Source: Corinectria fuckeliana
Taxonomy: Eukaryota; Ascomycota; Sordariomycetes; Hypocreales; Nectriaceae
Assembly (NCBI GenBank): GCA_019137255.1
Contig: WPDH01000217.1
Span: forward strand, 62,001-126,000
DNA: 64,000 bases
Direction: 5' to 3'
Shown here piece after piece: positions 10,538-20,244 of the stretch. Both the position numbers and the translations under genes were made by a program. The notes under the pieces are model-generated. The model was not told the origin of the DNA. It did no database searches and saw nothing but the letters and a program-made list of their open reading frames with translations. Position 1 is the stretch's first letter. The number at the start of each line of letters is the position of its first letter.

Positions 10538-12581
10538 ATGGCGCCCAAGAAGCTTGCTCCATATGGCTCGTGGGAGTCCCCCATATCTATTGACTCCGTC
10601 GTTTCCAAAGGCCGGAAGCTCTCTTCCCCTCGCGCTAGTGTACGATTCTCTTGAACCATGGTGTTGGCCAACTCCTGCTGATAATCACGCAGGCCAAGTC
10701 TGGGCGAGCCTTCTACACCGAGAGCAGAGAGACTGGCGGCACCTCTATAATAGAAGTCACTAAAGATGGACTGAAGGACGTCCTACCCGCCGAATACAGT
10801 GCCAAGAACTCGGTCTACGAGTATGGCGGCTCGTCGTATGCCGTACTGCCTGATGATCGCATAATCTTTTCCAATAAGGACAACACAGTCCGCGTCCTAA
10901 ATCCTGACAGCAAGAAGGTCTCCTTCCTAACTGGCTTGCCTGTTCTGAGATATTCCGACTTTGACTCTCATCCGGTGCATCCTTGGGTGTTGGCGAACGA
11001 GGAGGACCATACTATCAACACCCCTACAGGGGTTAGGAACTACATCGTGGCCATCAACACCGAAACTGGAAAGGTCAAAAGAATCCTCGATAGCGCCGAC
11101 TTCTACTACACTCCGTACTTCAGTCCTGACGGTACGAAGCTGGTTTGGCTCGAATGGAACCATCCCGACCTCCCTTTCGATGCAGCGAAGCTGTATTCTG
11201 CAACCTGGCAGGCTGACGGCTCCATCTCCGACATTCGTCTGATTTCTGGGAAAGACCGCGAAGGCGTTGCCGAACCACGATGGGGTCCCGGTGGGTCTTT
11301 GTTCTTTGGGAAGGAGATCAAGGGGTACCGTCGTCTGTTCCGGATCCTCCCAGGCCAAGATGTGCCGGTCGAGATTCTGGTAGAGAACCTAGACGAATTC
11401 GAGTTTGGGGAGATTCGTTGGTTTCAAGGAAGGTCAGTGATATGCTGATACCTCGTGTGCTCAGCCAGCTAATATCATCCAGTCATACATATGCGCCATT
11501 GTCGGAACGATTCCTCGTTACTTGTCCGGTCGCCTGTGGGCTTTCCAAGCTCACTCTCATCGATCTATACACAGGGTCATGGAGAGAGCTTGCAAATGCA
11601 TCAATTCTTTCCGAAAGTATGTTAGACTCGGTGGCTCGTCTGGATGATTCTTCATTTCTTGTCATTGGGAGCGGCACAGCCACGCCGCAGACGTTGTATC
11701 GATTTAAGCTCGGGGAAACCGTCGCCATGACTACCATACGAAAGTCGACAGAAGAGGAACTCCCGGAGTCACTCTGCGCCAAACCGGAGTCGCTAGTCAT
11801 CACCTCCAGAGACACCCAAGCTCGAAGTATACACGGGTTCCTGTGGCTGCCACACAATCCAAGCTTTGCTGCGCCGCAAGGTGACCTGCCGCCGCTGATA
11901 ATGGTGATTCATGGAGGCCCGACAGCTTACATGGGGCCGGGCCTCAAAGTACGGTTCCAATACTTTACGTCGCGGGGATATGCCCTTTTGGCGCTCAACC
12001 ACGCTGGATCGAGCGGGCACGGGCGCAAGTACCGCGAGGCTCTGCTTGGGAACTGGGGTCTAATAGACTCTGACGATGCCGCCGAGTTCGCGGACTACCT
12101 CACCGCGACGCAGAGAGTGAGGTCGGGTGGGGTTGGAATCACTGGCGGCAGTGCAGGGGGCTACAGCACTCTCCGGACCCTGGCGCGCCACCCGAAGACG
12201 TTCGCCGGGGGCGTCTGCATCTCCGGCGTCAGCGACCTCAAGAGGTTCGACGAGTCCACGCACAAGCTCGAGTCAGACTACATGGATCACTTGATCTTTT
12301 CGCCAGGCTCGAGCAAGGGGGACAGGGAGAGCATCTTCCGCGAGCGGAGTCCGCTGTACCAGGTGGACCGGATCGAGTCACCGCTGCTACTGCTACATGG
12401 GGCAAAGGACACAGTGACGCCGTTGGAGCAGGCTCAGCAGATGGCGGACGCGATCAAGGCCAACGGAGGCGACGTGAAGATAATCGTTGCGGAAGAGGAG
12501 GGCCATGGGTTCTCGCAGCCTCATAATGTGAAATTGTGGCTGGTGGAGGAGGAGAAGTGGTGGCAAAGGACTCTCCTTTGA
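10538..12581 (+). CDS. Prolyl oligopeptidase family (S9) serine peptidase
   Basis: Three exons: 10538-10639, 10693-11432, 11483-12581, giving 646 aa. The 53-nt and 50-nt introns have GT-AG ends and restore one frame. The N-terminal two thirds form the beta-propeller typical of S9 (YSDFDSHPVHPWVLANEEDH, then FSPDGTKLVWLEWNHPD, then EPRWGPGGSLFF). The C-terminal alpha/beta-hydrolase domain carries GGSAGG with Ser504, Asp590 in HGAKDTVTPLEQ and His622 in EEEGHGF, a complete triad. The S-A-G-G elbow and overall layout fit the acylaminoacyl-peptidase/dipeptidyl-peptidase-5-like branch. There is no signal peptide, so it is probably cytosolic and cleaves short peptides. Start ATG is at GAAGCCATGGCG. 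Confidence 0.9.
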
Positions 12582-13865
12582 ATTTTGGGATTGAGAATTT
12601 CGTCCACGATGTTTGAAATGTGCTTTACCAAGAAAAGGGGTAGGTCTAGTATGCTCAGATTGGTTGGTGAATGCCTAAAGCTGGAGAGCATCGAAACGTA
12701 ACGGTGCGGGGAATCGAGGCGTTTGATGTGCTTCACTTATACGGAGTAATACGAACATGGTCATCAATGAGTTTAGCCAATTGAGGAATAGAATAGCAGG
12801 GGCGATGTCCGATAATATGTATGGCGCCCTTCATGAAAGCGGGTGACTTTGAGAAATATTAATCAATGGTGAGTGAGTCCTCGTTGAAGGCTTGGCATTG
12901 AAGACCGGGGTCTAGATCAGCTGTAAGCACGAGATGCCATGTATCTCCCTAAATGGGCTAGCCCAGTGCTGATATTTGCATGGCATGGAGTCGTTTGAGA
13001 TGTGGTTAGTCGGAACATGGTCAACCAACATGTCAAGCAAGCCATTGAGTTGGATAAAGAGAAGCGAATTGAGAGAGCGAGGCCAGGTAGGTGCCCGAAA
13101 CGGGAACACGACGAGAGTTTTGCGAAGTGCATCACCATTCTACCTGAGGTTCGATTGCAATGCTTTAACCAAACAGGGCAATGGGAGCCGACGAGGAGCA
13201 GCTCTGCGGGTTCCTTTTTCCGTTCTGGATCTGACATGTTCGGGGCTGGCTCGGAGATCTTGTGGACGAGCAATTGGCCTTGTCCTCGGGATCTCGATAG
13301 TGACGGCAGAATTAGGAAACCTGCGGCGAGCACGGCAGCGAGGCGATTGGGCGAGACGGGCTGTTCGTTGCAGGGTCCAAGTTAGAAGTGGGGGAAGCTA
13401 TGTGTGTTCGTGGTCAAGACATCGTGAGCTTTTTTCCCTCTCGTGGGTCGGTCAGCTAGCAGAGAAGAGAGGACATGGAGTAAGAGAGCCGTGAAAAAGC
13501 GAATGGAGTGCGTAAGCTTTAGGTACGAGGTGAAAGTGAGGGAATACTTCGAAAAGCGGCAAAGAAAGAGAGAACGAGAAGGGGAAAGCAGAATAACGGC
13601 GAAGGAAGCCGACGGGAATACAACGCAAGCCGAAGCGGAGCTGGTGGAGAGTGAGGTCGGGTTTGAACAAGCCTGGAACTGGGGACTGGGGCCTTGAACC
13701 TCTGTCGCTTTGAATTGGGTTCCTCCTTGCTGGTTGCTTTTGTGCTTCTCGTGTCCTCCCTCCCTGGCCCGTCTGTACCCATCACCAGCTCTCTCCCCCG
13801 AGTTGAAGACGAACCGGACCACGACAACCGCTCGTACGGCCGCACCAGCCAGACCGAATCCCGCA
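12582..13865. other. Intergenic region with purine-rich tract
   Basis: Between S9 peptidase and amine oxidase genes (both plus strand). Positions 13540-13680 are strongly purine-rich, followed by a C/T-rich leader up to the start at 13866. No gene recognised; long minus-strand frames here are antisense to the leader and to exon 1. Confidence 0.45.
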
Positions 13866-15354
13866 ATGGCTTCCCTCGACACGACACCCCGACACCGGAC
13901 CTCCGCCTCCCGGCCCAAGCGCTCTGCCGAGGTCGTCGTCGTCGGCGCCGGCCTCAGCGGCCTCCACGCCGCCCACGAGCTGCAGCAGGCCGGCGTCTCG
14001 TGCCTCGTCCTCGATGCGCACGCTCGCCTCGGCGGCCGTCTCCGCGACGGCGCCGCCTGGGTCGACGACGTGCACCAGCCCCGTGCCTGGAACCTCGTGC
14101 GCAGCCTGGGCATCGAGATGACGGAGGAGAAGCTCGCTGCCGGGAAGAGTATCGTGCAGGGCGCTGGGAGCTACGAGCACGGCGGCGTCCCTGACGTAAG
14201 TCCTCTTGGCGTTGTCCAGGTGTTTTCCTCATGTTTTTTTCTTGTTACTCATATCTGATGTCTTGCGACAGTTGTCCGAGGACGACCGACGATCCTACTC
14301 CCGCGTCCATGACAACCTCGAAGGCCTCTCCCAGCGCGTCGACCTCAACAACCCGGCCCTCTGGCTGCCCAACTTCGGCTCCATGGACGTCCGCGAGCTG
14401 GTCGTCTCCCAGGGCGCCACCCCGACCATCCAGAAGCTCGCCGACGCCTGGACCGCGTCGCTCTTCGGCCTCGCCGCCCGCGACGTCGCCGCCCTCTACT
14501 TCCTCCTCGTCTGCAAGACCGCCGGCGGCTTCCTCAACGCCGTCGGCCAGCCCGCCCGCCCCAGCCGCCGTCTGCGCTTCCGCGCCGGCACCCCGGCCCT
14601 CTGCGACGCCCTGGCCGGCCGCCTCGCCCCCGGCTCCGTGCTCCTGTCCCAGGCGGTGCAGTGGATCGACCAGACGTCCGGCGACAAGGTCGTCCTGACC
14701 ACGCTTGCCGGCGACGTCTTCCGGTGCTCGCGCGTGGTGCTCGCGGTGCCCACCGCCGCGTACCGCAGCATCGGCTTCAGCCCGTCTCTCGGCGAGCACA
14801 AGCAGTGGACGCAGGCCTTCGAGCAGCCCGGCTTCCACGCCGAGGTCGTCCTGGCCTACGAGCAGCCCTGGTGGCGCGAGCAGGGCCTCAACGGCTACGC
14901 CCAGAGCACCGATGGGCCTGTCTGGGAGACGCGGGATTCCTCGAGCGATGTCGATGGCGCGTACTCGCTGACGTGCGTCGTTGCAGGCGAGGCCGGCCGT
15001 GAGCTGCGGGACATGGCCGAGCGGGAGCGCCGGGAGACTCTCCTGGCCCATGTTAGCGACCTGTTCAGCCAGTTTACGCCCTTCCCAGGCCCCGTCGAAA
15101 CCCTCTGGCCCGACCTCGACTCCAACGAGTGGGCGCGACACGTGCCCTGTCCTGCGCTGCCCACCTGTTACCTACGCGACCTGGCGCAGGACCAGTGGGC
15201 AGTCGAGGACAGGCTGCACTTCGTGGGCTCCGAGACGAGCCATGTATGGAGAGGCCAGATGGAGGGCGCCCTGGCGTCGGGAAGCCGGGGAGCCGAGGAG
15301 GTTCTGAGTGTGACGAGGCCGGTGGCGGATGAACTTACGATTCCAAGGTTGTAA
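13866..15354 (+). CDS. Flavin-containing amine oxidase
   Basis: Two exons, 13866-14195 and 14272-15354, giving 470 aa; the 76-nt intron has a GTAAGT donor and CGACAG acceptor. The Rossmann FAD motif is VVVGAGLSGLHAA (GAGLSG at 27-32), followed by the LDAHARLGGR segment; Asp50 replaces the usual Glu that binds the ribose. The C-terminal FAD motif is GSETSHVWRGQMEGALASG. These are hallmarks of the monoamine-oxidase/polyamine-oxidase superfamily, which oxidises amines to aldehydes with release of H2O2 and ammonia. Without a signal peptide or clear targeting tail, its compartment is uncertain. Exon 2 is very GC-rich. Convergent with the class II aldolase-like gene 317 bp downstream. The exact amine substrate cannot be read from sequence. 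Confidence 0.9.
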
Positions 15355-15671
15355 GGGTCGATTGCTTTCTGTAAAAGAACGAATAGCGTTGTATGAAGCC
15401 TGCATTTGGTGATTCGAATGCCCATCCTGTCCATTTGTTGGTGACTACGGTGCTGAAGCATTCGCGATATAATGCACCGGAAAGAATCATCTAATGATTG
15501 TTTGCTGTCTTGGGAAGCGACTCCAAGACGGTCAATTCAACCCATTCACTTACCCTTTTATTGCCGATGGCAGATCAAACGAAGCCCAATTATGAGAGAC
15601 GCTAGACACTACCTCCTATGTAATTGTTAAAATGAAATATGTTCCGTTTGGTATTGAATTGCTTCTATCAT
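15355..15671. other. Convergent 3' spacer
   Basis: AT-richer 317-bp stretch holding the 3' ends of the amine oxidase and aldolase-like genes. Nothing else seen. Confidence 0.5.
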
Positions 15672-16816
15672 CTACAGACCCGTCTTGAGCTCTCCGTTGG
15701 CCTTCCAAATTTCATACTGGAAGTCGGGTTGGAACTCGGTATAAAGCGTTTCCTATCATCGCGTCAGTACTCGCAGCAGCAGCATCGCCTCCAGGACAAC
15801 TTACCGGGTCAGCGTTGACCTCGTACGTAAACTTGGCCTCCTCCTCCCCGATAACCTCCTTTCTCAGACCGGCGCTCTCCACCAGCAGCTGCACCTCGCA
15901 CGAGCGCTCCATCAGCGAGAACAGGTACGCCGCCTCGTCGACAGTCCCGCCGGCCGTGAGCAGCCCGTGGTTCTGCAGGATGACGGTGCGGTTCACGGGG
16001 CCGAGCGCCTTGGCGATGTTCTCGCCCTCGGCGGCGGCCAGCACCACGCCGCCGAAGCTCGAGTACACGCTCTGGTTGTTCCAGAACATGCACGCGTCCT
16101 GGTTGATGATGTCCAGCGGCCGGCCGAACGTCGACCACGCCTTGCCGTGCTTGGAATGCGCGTGGCAGGCCGCGTGAAGGTCGGGACGGGCCCGGTGGAT
16201 GGCCGAGTGAATCATGAAGCCGGCTGCGTTGACAGCAACGCGGTTACCCCCGATGACTTGGCCGTCCTCGTTGATGTGCACCATGTCGCTGGCCGTCAAC
16301 ATGCCAAAGTGCTTGCCCATGCTGTGCTACCGTAAGCTAGAGTCCTTGACTTCTCCCCCACACCCTTCAAGGATAAGACGTGGGTAGGACCTACGGGTTG
16401 ATCCAGAACGTATTCGGGTCGACGGGATCGCGGACGCTGATATGTCCCGCCGCGCCCTCGGTGAAGCCCATGCGCGCAAACACGCGAAACGCACCGGCCA
16501 TGTGCTCGAGCTGCCATTGCCGCCTCTGGTACGGGTCCTCGATCTTGGGGATGCCGGGGTAAGGGATGCCGCCCGTCGTGGCGGCGGCGAAAGCCTCGTT
16601 CGCCTCCGGGGAAGCGCCGGGCTCCGGGGCGGGCGCAACGGCCTCGGCGCTGGTCGCGAACGTGGCCGAGTGCTTGACGGGCGAGTTCACCAGACGCTGC
16701 GAGGCTGCAACGGTGAGGCGTGGTTGAGGACTGGCACGGCTGAAGGAACGGACGGCATGGCGTGCTGCGAGGCGTCGCAGTGGTGCTGCTCTAACAAGAG
16801 TCGCCGACGAGAACAT
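15672..16816 (-). CDS. Class II aldolase/adducin-domain protein, probably mitochondrial
   Basis: Three exons on the minus strand: 16816-16395, 16321-15805, 15752-15672, giving 339 aa; introns of 73 and 52 nt with GT-AG ends. The first about 55 residues are Arg/Ser/Ala-rich with no acids (RRLAARHAVRSFSRAS), as in a mitochondrial presequence. The rest is the class II aldolase/adducin fold: GHISVRDP, WINPMGKHFGMLTASDMV, the metal-binding HAACHAHSKHGKAW (His194, His196) and QNHGLLTAGGTVDEA with another metal ligand. Family members use a divalent metal in aldol cleavage or epimerisation of phosphorylated sugars; many fungal paralogues have no assigned substrate. An in-frame ATG at 16837 would add seven residues. 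Confidence 0.88.
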
Positions 16817-17362
16817 GTTGAAGGGTATGTGTAGCATAGGTCTACCTAGATCCTCCAGCATATCCAGGCACAAACGGGAGTTAAAGAGCCACTGGAAGCC
16901 AAGGCCGGTCCGTAGCCGGTCCCGGAATCGCAGATAGGCAGCCGGTTTCCCCGCCTTGGAGGCAGCATTAGGTCCGAACTACCTCCCAGATAGATATTGG
17001 TGTGCGGATCTCGGAGTTGCGGGGTGCGTGACAAATGAGCCAGCACTTACTTGGTCAAGCGAGGAGAGAAAAGTGCTAGCGAGTCAATAGGGAAACTTTT
17101 TAGCAAAAAGAGTATTAAGGTTAATTGACTCCTTGCGTAGGTACTGATGGCTAGATACACAGTCGGAGTTGCATGCCTATTGCGTGGGGAGTTTGCATGG
17201 CGGCCGCGGTGTAAGCTAGACGTGGTAGTGATTACCGAGTTAGGCGACTGTGTAGGATTGTCAAGGGCAGGTTGTATTCATGTTCAATGTCACGACAATC
17301 ATCTGCATGAACTGCAACTAGGCGCCCGTTCTACCTTGACCCAAGCACCGCTCAACCTCTGA
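16817..17362. other. Intergenic region
   Basis: Upstream of the aldolase-like gene and downstream of the membrane-protein gene (both minus strand). No gene or clear site seen. Confidence 0.5.
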
Positions 17363-18477
17363 TTAGTCGGTATATCTCAGGTGGTCGGCATCAACAACCT
17401 CCCGGCGTCCAGCTTGGGGGACCTCGTCGGGCTCATCCACCGACGACCGCTCCAGATGGCCTAGACTCTGCTCATCCATCCATCCCTTGGGCCGTCTGCT
17501 CAGCTGCCACTTGACTAGCATACACAGCGCGCTCACCGCACTGGCGAAGAAGGCAGCCCACAGCATCATCTCGCCTTTCATGTTCCTCCTGACCTCCATG
17601 CCGATACCCTCTGGCAGTCTTTCTTCGAAGTAGCTTACGTATCGTACAAAGAAACTCGAGGTGAACGCGGCCTGGGCCGCGGGGAGCCCGAAGTACGCCG
17701 CGGTCATGGCCCAGTATGCCAGCCGGATCTTGTCCCACACGTGGTCATCGAGCTTCTCGATTTCCTCCTTTGTGCCGGTTGGGCACAGGCAGAAACGCTT
17801 GAAAACAATGCACCGACATCGCATCCAGTAGGGCCGCTTCCGTATCATCCATTCTTGCGACGCGGCGAGGATGAAGACCACGATGGCGGAGATTAGCATG
17901 ATCCAGGTTAGCCAGCTGATGAGTGGCAGGCCACTAGACACGGCAAACGACCGCCACGCCTCGAAGAAGATGTTCTTGCAAGACGGCGCGTAGGGACCGG
18001 GACGAGGGCAGTCGTAGCTGTCCGGGGGGAGTTGAAGCTGGGCGGCGATCTTGTGCAAGTCATCGACGATATCCGATGGGAAGCGAAGGCCTCGCGATGC
18101 AAAGCCGGCCTTTGGTATTCCCCTTGGGGCATCGGGATATTCCCAGGCGAAGGAGCTCACGAACCAGTGCAGATGAACCAGAAACTCGGTGCTGTCATTG
18201 CTGGGCACGAGTCCTTTGAACTGCAGTATTACGGCGGTTAGTACCGGAGCGCATCAAAGCCCCCCGTCGTAGGGAAAAAGCCAAAGGAAAATTGCAAATT
18301 TACCGAGATGAGTGCCTGGTCCTTCAGGAGTATTCTGTCACCGTCATGGGTGAGGGCAGTGCCAGAGACGAGCACGAGGAGCGCCAACAGGGTCGAAACG
18401 ATGCCGCCAAGAACGGCCACGACGTTGAGAAGGTTGGAAAAAGGCCTCCGCCAGGGTTCGGCGTGGAAGCCGACCAT
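17363..18477 (-). CDS. Four-helix membrane protein of unknown function
   Basis: Two exons on the minus strand, 18477-18304 and 18220-17363, giving 343 aa; the 83-nt intron has GTAAAT and CTGCAG ends and joins in phase 0 (ALIS/FKGLV). Predicted transmembrane segments lie at about 15-40, 153-178, 226-248 and 276-298. Between the first two is a loop of about 110 residues with two Cys (SYDCPRPGPYAPSCKN, 129 and 139) that could form a disulfide outside the cytoplasm. A short Cys-rich basic loop (RCRCIVFKRFCLCPTG, about 192-207) sits between helices 2 and 3 and could be palmitoylated. The C-terminus is charged. The layout is like fungal SUR7/PalI-type tetraspan proteins, but I see no family signature. 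Confidence 0.7.
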
Positions 18478-20244
18478 GACGAGCAAAAAGGCTTGATGTT
18501 GGAGGAGGAGATGGCGAAGCAGAGAATTTCCGAGGCGAGATGAAGGCCGCTGTTGCGAGACGGATGCAGTAGCCGGAGGAGGAGCATTAGGCAGCTTCTC
18601 GTAAGCAATGGTGGTGTTTTGTCACGCCGACGAGCGCGGCTAGGTGTGAATACGAGATCTGGGCGGCAAAGCCAGGCTAGAACGAGTCTTGAGACGCCTT
18701 AATCGGCATAGGCTAGCTCGTAAGGCGGCCGCCCCTACTGTGAGGCTACACGCATAATTCCATGGCGTCGCTTAGGCTGGAGGGCAGTGAAGTCTTGGCT
18801 TTTAAAGACTGCGTTGAATCGTTACATCTGCGCCCGACCCGGCGCGTTTCATCCCGTTCACTACCATGCACCAATGCAACAGTGCAATGCTCGCTCAGGG
18901 CAGGTTACATCTTGATGATCCTCCTCGCTTCTTTGGCTTCCCGTCAGCAGATCGAGAGAGTTCTGTCCCTGGATTAGCCCCTGCGCCGTTTTGTTGATCC
19001 TCGCTTTTCCTTCAGTGTTTCCCAGTGGAGTGGGTGGCTCTCCTGTCTGCATCTCACCCGTTCTTTTTCAACGAAGCAGTATTCGTACTGCTTGAGAAGA
19101 GCTCGGCGTTGTTTGTCAAAGGCTGCCTCGCAGAATTGACCGGAATCAAAAACCCTCTGACCAACAACACTCGTATGGCAACGAGATCAATTTCTTGTGT
19201 TGAGCCGACTAACGACAAATGGCAGACGAAACATCTCGAAACAGGGGCACTTATAAAACCCCTGGTCAAGGCTTTCGCGCCTAGGCCATTGAGGTCTGTC
19301 CCCTAGGCTCAGTTTGCCCTAATGGGTTTTTTTTTTTTTTTTTTTTTTCTTCCTTTATCGAGGCAACAAAGTTATTGGCAAATGAACCTCTCAATGGTAA
19401 CCAAGATGCTATACTGACGAAAAACTCGAGGCAATGGGAGGCTGGGCTGACCACAACCCGTCCTAACAACAGCACAATAGCGTCTCGAGAACGAAACGCC
19501 CCGGTCCCTAACGCTAGGAAATTAGGGGCTGCTTCCCGCAGTAAGGAACCTTAATTACCTAGAACCCACCTTCCGAGGTGGTCCTGTTTTGTCCCCGATG
19601 CTCCTCGTACCCATCCCGTTTATTGCCAGAGCTGCTCTTTCGAAACCGTTCCTTATGATACCGCTACCCGAACCCACGCCTCGCTTTCGCTCTAAGCCTA
19701 GACTAGACACGCGGCCGTTGAAGCTCCTTGTCGCCGTGGGCCTTGGCCGACCCGGGGAGCAGGGTGAGCTGGTGGCTTTATCCCGGCCGGCCTCTATTCG
19801 ACCGGGGCTTGAAACGCCGTAGCCCAGCGGCATCGTTTGGCCCCTCGCCTGTTGCCTGTCTGATGTAGAATGAACAGCCGTCGAGTCTGGACCCCGGCAC
19901 CGAGAAAGCTGTGTATACGGAACATTTCTTGTTTTTCCACCGATCGCGTTCCGTTGCAGCTGGTTCTTGGCCCGAAGCCGCACATGCCGGACTTACACGA
20001 TGCGGCCGGGGTGTCAAACCCCAAAAAAGACTTGGCCGCCGTTTAAAAAGAGATGCTGCTGCCCCGGTATTCACGACACTCCTGAGAAGAAGGCCTTCAA
20101 CCTGTTTCATGGCTTTGGATTCTTGACCTGGGGTCTCTTTACCCGTTTTTACATTCTTTCGATTCTTTCCGTACGATCTTTACCGACCCGACCGAGTCCA
20201 ACATTCTTTCGTGATATCTTCATATTACTCTTCTTCTTACTACC
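18478..20244. other. Divergent intergenic region, 1.8 kb
   Basis: Holds the promoters of the membrane protein (minus) and the secreted protein (plus). Contains a T22 run at 19327-19348 and a C/T-rich leader at 20140-20244. Reading frames around 19555-20110 on both strands match no family and are not called. Confidence 0.5.

Noticed and set aside
13147..13175. GGTTCGATTGC, like a tRNA B box
   Set aside because: No A box, acceptor stem or cloverleaf could be drawn around it.
13382..14113. Long minus-strand open frame (243 codons) opposite the amine oxidase leader and exon 1
   Set aside because: It lies antisense to a clear FAD-binding exon in GC-rich sequence, has biased Arg/Ser composition and no domain.
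14245..15141. 298-codon minus-strand frame opposite amine oxidase exon 2
   Set aside because: Gly/Ala/Val-rich shadow of a GC-rich exon that encodes conserved amine-oxidase motifs on the plus strand.
19555..20110. Frames on both strands around 19.6-20.1 kb, considered as a transposon or rRNA remnant
   Set aside because: No reverse transcriptase, transposase or rRNA motif could be identified, and there is no repeat boundary.
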